Program-made: the position numbers and the translations under genes | Origin: an uncultured Prevotella sp. | GTDB taxonomy: Bacteria > Bacteroidota > Bacteroidia > Bacteroidales > Bacteroidaceae | Assembly: GCA_937901345.1 (NCBI GenBank) | Contig: CALCHM010000098.1 | Location: 1-14,361 of the forward strand | Direction of reading: 5' to 3' | Length of the DNA: 14,361 nt | Shown: piece after piece, positions 8,925-14,360 of the stretch | Position numbering within the stretch: position 1 is the stretch's first letter | How the letters are laid out: every line of letters begins with the position of its first letter | Notes under the pieces: generated by a model | Databases searched by the model: none | What the model saw: only the letters and a program-made list of their open reading frames with translations | Told to the model about the DNA's origin: nothing

Positions 8925-9440
8925 CAGTTTAATCCTTGTAATCGGTTGATGATTTTTTCTGTCAACGTGATTATACAGATGAAACAGTTGCCTTGAGGCG
9001 CGAAATGAAAAATCAGTTTAATCCCTGTAATCTGTTGATTTTATTTTTTCTGTCAACGTGATTTCACAGATGAAACAGTTGCCTTGAGGAGTGAAATAAA
9101 TAATCAGTTTAATACCTGTTGATTATTATTTCAGTCAACATGATTTCACAGATGAAACAGTTGCCTTGAGGAGTGAAATAAAAAAATCAGTTTAATCCCT
9201 GTAATCTGTTGATTTTATTATTTCAGTCAACGTGATTTCACAGATGAAACAGTTGCCTTGAAGAGTGAAATTAATAATCAGTTTAATCTCTGTAATCTGT
9301 TGATTTATTTTTTCTGTCAACGTGATTATACAGATGAAACAGTTGCCTTGAGGAGTGAAATAAAAAATCAGTTTAATCTCTGTAATCTGTTGATTTTAAT
9401 TTTTCTGTCAACGTGATTTCACAGATGAAACAGTTGCCCT
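8925..9440 (+). repeat. Tandem array of six ~90-bp hairpin-forming units
   Basis: Units start at 8925, 9014, 9105, 9188, 9279 and 9369 and are spaced 89, 91, 83, 91 and 90 bp. Each begins CAGTTTAATC and carries CTGTAATCTGTTGAT, a T-rich stretch, TCAACGTGATTTCACAG and GATGAAACAGTTGCC, then a short AT-rich spacer. The short unit at 9105 lacks about seven bases around GTAATCT. Within each unit the left and right arms are imperfect inverted complements (GTTGA with TCAAC, CTGT with ACAG, AATC with GATT), so each could fold into a bulged stem with a T-rich loop. No frame is open across the array. There are no unique spacers, so it is not CRISPR. Diverged left-arm copies lie at 9741-9765 and 14269-14300. 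Confidence 0.9.
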
Positions 9441-9466
9441 CGTGGGCATTCCCACTTGACTGGTAC

Positions 9467-9487
9467 GGACGCACGGCGCGTGCGTCC
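9467..9487 (+). repeat. GC-rich hairpin element, copy 1
   Basis: A 9-bp perfect stem GGACGCACG / CGTGCGTCC with a 3-nt GCG loop, preceded by ACTGGTAC and followed by TCAAAA. The flanks and stem match the terminator-like element at 14163-14183 on the same strand, and the elements at 9555-9575 and 9684-9704 in the opposite orientation. A small separate hairpin, GTGGG/CCCAC, lies just left at 9442-9455. This copy lacks the T-run present in the other three, so its terminator activity is doubtful. Confidence 0.7.
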
Positions 9488-9498
9488 TCAAAACGCAA

Positions 9499-9586
9499 GC
9501 GGAAAAGCCATTGATTTGCATTCTCGATTCATTGCTGAAAGTTCGCTTGAAAAAGGACGCACGGGCCGTACGTCCGTACCTGCTAA
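9499..9586 (+). repeat. 88-bp direct repeat, copy 1
   Basis: Starts GCGGAAAAGCCATTGATTTG and ends GTCCGTACCTGCTAA. It is nearly identical to 9628-9715 with an offset of 129 bp. Its right part holds the 21-bp palindromic element 9555-9575, which on the minus strand is followed by TTTTT and so looks like a factor-independent terminator facing leftward transcription. The 129-bp period is a multiple of three, which keeps a chance frame open across both copies. I do not regard that frame as a gene. Confidence 0.85.
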
Positions 9587-9627
9587 TCATTATCCATCTT
9601 CATGCACCCCCAATAATTGAGATCCCA

Positions 9628-9715
9628 GCGGGAAATCCATTGATTTGCATCATCGATTCATTGCTGCACGTTCGCTTGAAAAAGGACGCACGCGCCGTAC
9701 GTCCGTACCTGCTAA
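9628..9715 (+). repeat. 88-bp direct repeat, copy 2
   Basis: Second copy of the 9499-9586 repeat, with scattered substitutions (for example TTGCTGCACG for TTGCTGAAAG) and no indel. It carries the palindromic element at 9684-9704, again with a T-run on its minus-strand side. The unrelated 41-bp stretch between the copies (9587-9627) suggests duplication of a larger unit followed by divergence of the part between. Confidence 0.85.
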
Positions 9716-9740
9716 ACATAAAATTCTCCTGTCCAAAAAC

Positions 9741-9765
9741 AATCTAATTCCTGTAATCTGTTGAT
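9741..9765 (+). repeat. Partial copy of the tandem-array left arm
   Basis: AATCTAATTCCTGTAATCTG followed by TTGAT matches the left arm of the 8925-9440 units, including the CTGTAATCTGTTGAT core. The T-rich loop and right arm are absent here. It lies about 300 bp beyond the end of the array, on the far side of the 88-bp repeat pair. Confidence 0.65.
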
Positions 9766-9994
9766 AATAAATCACTCGCAATCACAGTTTCTTCTAACCC
9801 GTTGGACATTGTTATTCCCAATTGAAAACCTAAACGAGGGAGACTATCTCAGAATGTCCCCCGAAGGGATACCCCTCCCCACCTTTGGTAGTACTCCCCC
9901 TAAAAAAAGGGCGAGAAAGACGAGCGACACAAGAGCGGAGGGGGTGTTAACCTCTTGATTTCACACAAGCAATACGATATAACCCCAATAGAAA
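9766..9994. other. Non-coding stretch before the DUF4270 terminator
   Basis: No gene is supported here. A 65-codon frame (9761-9958) runs through it. Its composition, with a Pro/Lys/Arg-rich end and no domain, and its position among repeats argue against coding. The segment from about 9835 to 9950 is rich in C and G runs (TCCCCCGAAGGGATACCCCT, then CTCCCCCTAAAAAAAGGGCG) and reads like another dispersed intergenic element, although no second copy is present in this window. Confidence 0.4.
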
Positions 9995-10034
9995 AGAGCA
10001 GAGTAGCGGATATCGGTTGTCCTCTCTCTGCTCT
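9995..10034 (-). terminator. Terminator of the glgA-like/DUF4270 unit
   Basis: Read on the minus strand, the arm AGAGCAGAG starts 8 bp after the DUF4270 stop codon. After 22 nt it is complemented perfectly by CTCTGCTCT, followed directly by TTTTCTATT. A 9-bp stem with a following T-rich tract immediately past the stop is typical of an intrinsic terminator. The loop is longer than usual but contains a small GGAT/ATCC inner pairing. Confidence 0.68.
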
Positions 10035-10042
10035 ATGTCTGT

Positions 10043-11518
10043 TTATTTGAAGCGACTGTAAATCACGGATAAATCAATACCTTGTTGTCCTCCTTGAAGT
10101 TTTGCACTGTACATGCCAAACTCATTATGAATACGCATCAACGTTTGATTCACACCACCTAAAGCGGAATTTGAAGATGAATATTCTGGTTTTACCGGCA
10201 GCAAGATAACCTTGTTCCAATCAGGATGCGCCGCTTCCCATTGCTGATACTTTTCTTGACGTTGTGTTTCTGTATCTGTAGGCAACACACCACTTTCTTT
10301 ATCGCGATCGTCTTTCATCTTCTTAATCAACTGACTGACGTTGCTAAAAGTATAAGCATTGTTCTGCTGATCGTAATTTGAAATATACGCTTGCGTGCTG
10401 GTCAATTTCGAATCCTCAAAGAAGGTGTATTGTTCTGCTTTGCGAATCAACAAGATGGTTGGCGGTGCTGTCAAGTCATAAATATTGTGTGTCTCATCAT
10501 TATAGCAACGCAAAGAGAAACTAGCAGAATTGATCGTGTCGGTATAATGTTCTCCGGCAATGACATCATCAATGGGTAAGGTAATTTCTGTGTAAAGACC
10601 TGCAGGCGACTTAATGTAAGTATACCCCTTTGAGGAGTCTAACATTGAAGCCGGCAATTTATTTTCAATTTGCGTGTTTTGCAACACTTCTTCCGTTGCC
10701 GCCATACGTTGTAAACCATCAACAATCGTGTCTTTACCCGCAGCGTCAACTGTGTGATATTTGAAATACACATTGAGTGTGGTAATCACCGTTTCTACCA
10801 TACTCCCTACCCCACCTGTGACTTCAAAGAAGAATCCTGGACACACGTGATGGATAAACATATAAGAATTCTTGTAGAAATTAGGATTCTCATAATACTT
10901 CTCCAAGAGGAAGGTACCATAATTCTTTGGCAAAGGCACGCGGATGCTGCGATAGTATGACGAACCTTCTGTTTCAGTTGCGGGGCGCATCAAGTCTTTT
11001 ACAGCATACGTCATAGATACCTTTTGAGCATTTTCATTCAGATAGTCCTTAGGATCTATGTTGGTGTAATAAGTCTGACCTTCCTCCATCACCTTCATTG
11101 TATCTAATTCCTGAACAAGGAGTTTCATCGTTGTTAAGGAATCCCCATAATACTTATCAAAGTAGACGCGGATATCGCAGGAATCGACAACAATAGCATC
11201 ATTCTCTAACAGAAGTTTGCTACGTTCTGGAAGTGTATAACTTTCAGAGACATGAAATTGCGCTAAGAAGTTACACGTTGTCTGTGCACGCGTTTCTGGA
11301 TCAACAACTGAACCTAAGTAACACGTATTGGTACTTCCTAAGATAGAATCCATCTGCAATGTCTCTGAATTCATCTTATAAGTTTTTGTGGCAGTCACCA
11401 ATGCATCGTGTTCAGGCATCACTGACGTACCGAAAGTTCCTGTCGTGTCGTCACATCCTGTTAAAGTCACCATGACAACAAGAGAGGTAACGGATAAAAA
11501 TGCTAAAAGAGTCTTCAC
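10043..11518 (-). CDS. DUF4270 family lipoprotein
   Basis: 491 aa from the chosen GTG start. DUF4270 proteins are Bacteroidetes lipoproteins of unknown molecular function. Seen: a lipoprotein signal sequence (KTLLAFLSVTSLVVMVTLTG) with lipobox LTGC placing the lipidated cysteine at residue 22, followed by DDTTGTFGTSVMPE, a start typical of this family. The rest looks beta-rich and soluble with no further membrane segment. Two acidic residues directly follow the cysteine. Bacteroidetes surface-exported lipoproteins often carry acidic residues there, so outer-membrane or surface location is plausible but unproven. The frame could begin at an ATG at 11578, but the added 20 residues (MCRCAPAHWH...) do not suit a signal peptide and their DNA forms a strong hairpin (11548-11577). 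I therefore prefer GTG at 11516-11518. It follows the glgA-like gene by 74 bp and is probably cotranscribed with it. Confidence 0.8.
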   Translation of the reverse strand: MKTLLAFLSVTSLVVMVTLTGCDDTTGTFGTSVMPEHDALVTATKTYKMNSETLQMDSILGSTNTCYLGSVVDPETRAQTTCNFLAQFHVSESYTLPERSKLLLENDAIVVDSCDIRVYFDKYYGDSLTTMKLLVQELDTMKVMEEGQTYYTNIDPKDYLNENAQKVSMTYAVKDLMRPATETEGSSYYRSIRVPLPKNYGTFLLEKYYENPNFYKNSYMFIHHVCPGFFFEVTGGVGSMVETVITTLNVYFKYHTVDAAGKDTIVDGLQRMAATEEVLQNTQIENKLPASMLDSSKGYTYIKSPAGLYTEITLPIDDVIAGEHYTDTINSASFSLRCYNDETHNIYDLTAPPTILLIRKAEQYTFFEDSKLTSTQAYISNYDQQNNAYTFSNVSQLIKKMKDDRDKESGVLPTDTETQRQEKYQQWEAAHPDWNKVILLPVKPEYSSSNSALGGVNQTLMRIHNEFGMYSAKLQGGQQGIDLSVIYSRFK

Positions 11519-11547
11519 GATAAAGGGGATAAAGTATAGATGTATAA

Positions 11548-11577
11548 TGTGCCAATGTGCAGGGGCACATCGGCACA
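11548..11577 (-). promoter_or_regulatory. Strong hairpin between the glgA-like gene and DUF4270
   Basis: Arms TGTGCCAATGTGC and GCACATCGGCACA pair over 13 positions with one mismatch and a 4-nt loop. It starts 15 bp past the glgA-like stop and ends 29 bp before the GTG start of the lipoprotein gene. No T-run follows on either strand, so it is not a standard terminator. It could stabilise the upstream message, adjust downstream translation or bind a protein. These roles are inference. Confidence 0.6.
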
Positions 11578-11592
11578 TACGATTCTTAGTGT

Positions 11593-12411
11593 TTATTCGC
11601 CAATAACGGCAGTGTATGTTGCATCATAAGCATCTGCCAAAGGCGCTTCGCTTTCGCGGGTTGTCACCACAATACCACGTACCTTGGCGTAAGCAGCAAG
11701 TGCGGGTTGTGCATCTGCATGTTCAAAGATAACACCATCAGAGAAATGAACAGCCAACTTTCCGAGAGCATCAGGTTGCGTAAAGTCTATTCCTGTTGCT
11801 TCGAGCAATGCGGTATCTACATTACGGAACTTCAAGCAATCCATCACGTTTGCAGGAGGCGCCATCTGAGGCATTTCTTCATACGCATCAAATACTACCT
11901 TGGTATCAACAAAAGGAGTATCATCGGCAAAAGCTGTTTTAATGAGCATGGGCGCAATTGCCGAAACCCAACCTTGACAATGAATAACATCGGGCACCCA
12001 ACGCAATTTCTTGACCGTTTCCAACACACCACGCGCATAGAAGATGGCACGTTCGATGTTGTCAACATATTCAACACCCTTGTCATCAACAAGCATACCA
12101 CGTTTGTGGAAATAATCATCATTATCGATAAAATATACCTGCATACGTGCTGCCTGAATACTTGCCACCTTGATAATAAGTGGGTGGTCGGTATCATCAA
12201 TAATGATATTCATGCCTGAAAGGCGAATTACTTCATGCAATTGATTGCGGCGCTCGTTAATAATGCCCCAACGTGGCATGAAAGTGCGGATTTCTGTCCC
12301 CTTTTCCTGGATTTGTTGTGGCAGATTACGACCTACTGTCGACATCGTGCTTTCGGGAACGTACGGAGTGATTTCTTGGGTAATAAATAAAACCTTCTTC
12401 GCCTTTGTCAT
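11593..12411 (-). CDS. Half-length glycogen/starch synthase-like protein (GT5 N-terminal domain only)
   Basis: 272 aa. It resembles the N-terminal Rossmann half of GT5 glycogen synthases: KKVLFITQEITPYVPES at residues 6-21 corresponds to the first strand, and WVPDVIHCQGWVSAIAP at 138-154 to the family's PDVVHAHDWH region. Full GT5 enzymes are about 480-550 aa. The C-terminal GT1-type half is absent, and the frame ends cleanly with no continuation nearby. The ADP-glucose-binding KxGGL motif is replaced by STVGRNL (about residues 24-30), and HAHDWH by HCQGWV. It is therefore unlikely to be a working glycogen synthase by itself. It may be a regulatory or binding relative, or act with a partner. 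Such short proteins are usually annotated glgA in Bacteroidetes, which I think overstates what is known. It is divergent from panC and upstream of the DUF4270 gene. No cytoplasmic export signal is present. Confidence 0.75.
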   Translation of the reverse strand: MTKAKKVLFITQEITPYVPESTMSTVGRNLPQQIQEKGTEIRTFMPRWGIINERRNQLHEVIRLSGMNIIIDDTDHPLIIKVASIQAARMQVYFIDNDDYFHKRGMLVDDKGVEYVDNIERAIFYARGVLETVKKLRWVPDVIHCQGWVSAIAPMLIKTAFADDTPFVDTKVVFDAYEEMPQMAPPANVMDCLKFRNVDTALLEATGIDFTQPDALGKLAVHFSDGVIFEHADAQPALAAYAKVRGIVVTTRESEAPLADAYDATYTAVIGE

Positions 12412-12671
12412 CTTTACTGTTAAGTCTAAAATGGTAAACGTTTGCGGTCATTTTTGCACTTCTACAACACAACACTTTAGAGATTCTTAGGTATTCTGAA
12501 AAAGCGAAAAATTACCAGCGCGAAATTACGAATAAATATTGACTTACACGTTGTTTTCGTGCGCTAAATCACTTTAGAAGGGTGATTTTTAGCAAATTTT
12601 ACAGTTTATGACTCATATAATTCATATTATTTAGCGAAATTTGCACAAAATTTGATGCGTATAAATTTTAC
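12412..12671. other. AT-rich divergent intergenic region, glgA-like / panC
   Basis: The region must hold promoters for both directions. I found no clean TTTG-N20-TAnnTTTG match. A possible hairpin lies at 12563-12593 (GCTAAATCAC paired with GTGATTTTTAGC, with a 2-nt bulge). The stretch 12600-12670 is very AT-rich (ATATAATTCATATTATTTAG) and holds two AAATTTG-like boxes around 12640-12653, which may belong to a weak panC promoter. Confidence 0.4.
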
Positions 12672-12809
12672 ATGGAATTGCAACAACGTCATCTCATAGA
12701 AAGTGGCGATGATGAAGTTGTTTATACAGACAACTCTACAACTTTTGTTGGTTCCACTTTTGCGCATCTCATCCTATGGAACAACTATGAAGATTATACA
12801 TTCAGTTAA
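12672..12809 (+). CDS. Candidate 45-codon upstream ORF overlapping the panC start
   Basis: An ATG at 12672 opens a 45-residue frame, MELQQRHLIESGDDEVVYTD and onward to ...NNYEDYTFS, with stop at 12807-12809. It ends 23 nt inside panC, in a different frame. Translation of it would cover the panC start codon and could couple to or compete with panC initiation. The peptide is acidic, with no membrane segment and no family I recognise. There is no runs-of-one-codon or Trp/His-cluster signature of an attenuator. It may be a chance frame, and the overlap is the only reason to list it. Confidence 0.25.
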   Translation: MELQQRHLIESGDDEVVYTDNSTTFVGSTFAHLILWNNYEDYTFS

Positions 12810-13635
12810 AGAACTTGAAACTTGCGTGCAGCAAGAGCGCCAAAACGGAAAGGTTATAGGACTTGTCCCCACAATGGGAGCACTACATGCTGGACATGCA
12901 TCTTTGGTGGAACGTTCGGTTAAGGAAAACGATATCACGATTGTTAGCGTCTTTGTGAACCCTACACAATTCAACGACAAGAATGACTTGCTCAACTACC
13001 CCCGCACCCTTGATGCCGACTGTGAATTACTTGAGAAACTAGGTACAGACATTGTTTTCGCACCAAGTGTTGAAGAAGTCTATCCCGAACCTGACACACG
13101 CCAGTTTTCTTATCCTCCCATCGACACTGTGATGGAGGGAGAACGCCGTCCTGGACACTTTAATGGGGTGTGTCAAATCGTTTCCAAACTGTTTTATATG
13201 ACACAACCCGATGTAGCATACTTCGGCGAAAAGGATTTTCAGCAAGTAGCGGTGATTCGTGCAATGGTGGCTGATTTGCAACTCCCCGTGCGCATCATCC
13301 CCTGCCCTATCGTCCGTGAACCTTCTGGATTGGCAATGTCCAGTCGTAACACTTTGTTGACGGATGCCGAACGCGAAACGGCTCTATACATTTCTAAGAC
13401 GCTTTTCGACAGTGTTAACTACGCAAAGACACACACGGTCGCTGAAACGTGCCAACACGTGGTGACAACACTCAATGCTATCGACGGACTTGATGTGGAG
13501 TATTACCAAATTGTGGACGGCATCACACTGCAAGAAGTACACTCTTGGGACGCTGCGAATGAGATTGTGGGTTGTATCACGGTCTTCTGTGGTGCACGCC
13601 CAGTGCGTTTGATTGACAACATCAGATATAAGTAA
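12787..13635 (+). CDS. panC: Pantothenate synthetase (pantoate--beta-alanine ligase)
   Basis: 282 aa, close to the E. coli enzyme (283 aa). It joins pantoate and beta-alanine with ATP through a pantoyl-adenylate intermediate to form pantothenate, in the cytoplasm. Seen: the HIGH-type nucleotide site PTMGALHAGH at residues 28-37, FVNPTQFN at 56-63, GHFNGV at about 123-128, YFGEKDFQQ at 145-153, and the KMSKS-equivalent SSRN at 185-188. All are intact. The frame is open upstream to an ATG at 12703, but family alignment fits a start at 12787 (MKIIHSVKEL). The extra 28 residues are not conserved in the family. The next gene, panD, begins 7 bp after the stop, so the two form an operon. Confidence 0.97.
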   Translation: MKIIHSVKELETCVQQERQNGKVIGLVPTMGALHAGHASLVERSVKENDITIVSVFVNPTQFNDKNDLLNYPRTLDADCELLEKLGTDIVFAPSVEEVYPEPDTRQFSYPPIDTVMEGERRPGHFNGVCQIVSKLFYMTQPDVAYFGEKDFQQVAVIRAMVADLQLPVRIIPCPIVREPSGLAMSSRNTLLTDAERETALYISKTLFDSVNYAKTHTVAETCQHVVTTLNAIDGLDVEYYQIVDGITLQEVHSWDAANEIVGCITVFCGARPVRLIDNIRYK

Positions 13636-13642
13636 AGCAGAT

Positions 13643-13990
13643 ATGGTACTAAGTATATTAAAATCAAAAATACATTGCGCTACTGTCACCGAAGCGAATC
13701 TTCACTACATGGGTAGCATCACTATTGATGAAGACTTGATGGATGCCGCAGGTTTGTTGCCCAACGAACATGTACACGTTGTCAACAATATGAATGGTGC
13801 CCGCATCGAGACATACGTAATCCGTGGTCCCCGCAAGTCGGGATGCATCTGCCTGAATGGCGCAGCTGCACGTCTGTTCCACGTTGGAGACGAAGTTATT
13901 ATCATGGCTTATGCAGGTATGACTCCCGAAGAAGCGCAACAATTCACACCTAAAGTGATTTTCCCCGTAGGTGAGAACAATGAAATTTAA
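13643..13990 (+). CDS. panD: Aspartate 1-decarboxylase precursor
   Basis: 115 aa; the family is about 115-130 aa. It decarboxylates aspartate to beta-alanine, which PanC uses next. The enzyme is pyruvoyl-dependent: the proenzyme cuts itself between Gly24 and Ser25 and the serine becomes the pyruvoyl group. Seen: HYMGSITID places the G-S site exactly at 24-25 from the chosen ATG. NGAAARLFHVGDEVII, near residues 72-87, is the conserved NGAAA segment, and Lys9 and the C-terminal region are as expected. An in-frame ATG at 13613 lies inside panC and would shift the cleavage site to 34, so 13643 is preferred. A short AACGTT/AACGTT hairpin overlaps the stop (13989-14004). Confidence 0.97.
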   Translation: MVLSILKSKIHCATVTEANLHYMGSITIDEDLMDAAGLLPNEHVHVVNNMNGARIETYVIRGPRKSGCICLNGAAARLFHVGDEVIIMAYAGMTPEEAQQFTPKVIFPVGENNEI

Positions 13991-14054
13991 CGTTCACAAA
14001 CGTTGACCTTCAGTAATTCGTGTCATTCCTATTCAAGAATATCCTTAAAACCCA

Positions 14055-14077
14055 ATAATGCGTGCGATTCGCATTAT
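14055..14077 (+). repeat. Small stem-loop downstream of panD
   Basis: ATAATGCG and CGCATTAT pair perfectly over 8 bp with a 7-nt loop (TGCGATT), 65 bp past the panD stop. No T-run follows, so termination here is doubtful. It sits directly before the diverged dispersed repeat at 14079. The stretch between panD and here otherwise holds nothing I can identify. Confidence 0.45.
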
Positions 14078-14078
14078 G

Positions 14079-14138
14079 GACTGGAGTCACCTTTGGTTCG
14101 TATTCTCAAAAAGAACAATCATGCGATAGTACATTTCA
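14079..14138 (+). repeat. Diverged copy of the dispersed repeat
   Basis: GACTGGAGTCACCTTTGGTT and the following CTCAAAAAGAACAATCATG parallel GACTGGCGCGACCTTCGGTT and TTCAAAAAAATAAAGAGCAATCACG at 14215-14262. The offset is 136 bp on the same strand. It is the most eroded of the three copies in the window. Confidence 0.55.
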
Positions 14139-14160
14139 ATTGCAATAATATTTAACTGGT

Positions 14161-14189
14161 AAGGACGTACAGTGCGTACGTCCTTTTTT
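14161..14189 (+). terminator. Intrinsic terminator of panCD (hairpin element, copy 4)
   Basis: AAGGACGTAC, loop AGTGC, GTACGTCCTT, then TTTT: a perfect 10-bp stem with a 5-nt loop running into a T-tract. It is the only strong terminator downstream of panD, 170 bp past its stop. The 21-bp core at 14163-14183 belongs to the same family as 9467-9487, 9555-9575 and 9684-9704, so the terminator appears to be one member of a dispersed repeat family. Confidence 0.75.
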
Positions 14190-14211
14190 GTTATTCGTGA
14201 GATCTGTGAGA

Positions 14212-14242
14212 TTGACTGGCGCGACCTTCGGTTCATGTTCAA
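14212..14242 (+). repeat. 31-bp dispersed repeat, inverted partner of 8806-8836
   Basis: TTGACTGGCGCGACCTTCGG with the following TTCATGTTCAA matches the reverse complement of 8806-8836 with one mismatch. It is preceded by TTATTCGTGAGATCTGTGAG, which also resembles 8689-8709. It lies just after the terminator hairpin at 14161. Confidence 0.8.
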
Positions 14243-14268
14243 AAAAATAAAGAGCAATCACGTAGAAA

Positions 14269-14300
14269 AATCTGTTTCATCAGTAAAATCTTGTTGATAA
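14269..14300 (+). repeat. Diverged left arm of a tandem-array unit
   Basis: AATCTGTTTCATCAGTAAAA and the following TCTTGTTGATAA align with the left arm of the 8925-9440 units (AATCAGTTTAATCCCTGTAA, TCTGTTGAT). The element types of the 8.6-9.8 kb region therefore recur together here: GGACG hairpin, GACTGG repeat and array arm. Confidence 0.5.
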
Positions 14301-14343
14301 ATAAAATTAGGAAATGATATAGCAGTTGACCCAAGCGTGCTAT

Positions 14344-14360
14344 AGACGCTGAAGGCGTCT
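14344..14360. repeat. Small inverted repeat at the window edge
   Basis: AGACGC and GCGTCT pair over 6 bp with a 5-nt loop (TGAAG). The structure reaches the last bases of the window and may continue outside it, so its extent and role cannot be judged. Confidence 0.35.

Noticed and set aside
8618..8996. Several 60-80 codon frames on both strands
   Set aside because: They overlap one another within the GTGAGATT repeat mosaic, and none shows a domain.
8925..9440. CRISPR array
   Set aside because: The whole 90-bp unit repeats, with no unique spacers between short repeats, and no cas genes are near.
9511..9747. 78-codon frame with an internal repeated peptide (RLKKDARAVRPYLL)
   Set aside because: The peptide repeat simply reflects the 129-bp DNA period, which is divisible by three, and the frame runs through terminator-like palindromes.
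9761..9958. 65-codon frame ending PPKKRARKTSDTRAEGVLTS
   Set aside because: No family, no promoter, and C/G-run composition typical of an intergenic element; not enough to call a gene.
12703..12786. N-terminal 28-residue extension of PanC
   Set aside because: The family starts at the MKIIHSV position; the extension is not part of the PanC fold and the 282-aa form matches the usual length.
13613..13642. Upstream ATG for PanD inside panC
   Set aside because: The start at 13643 places the self-cleaved Gly-Ser at 24-25 as in characterised PanD proteins.
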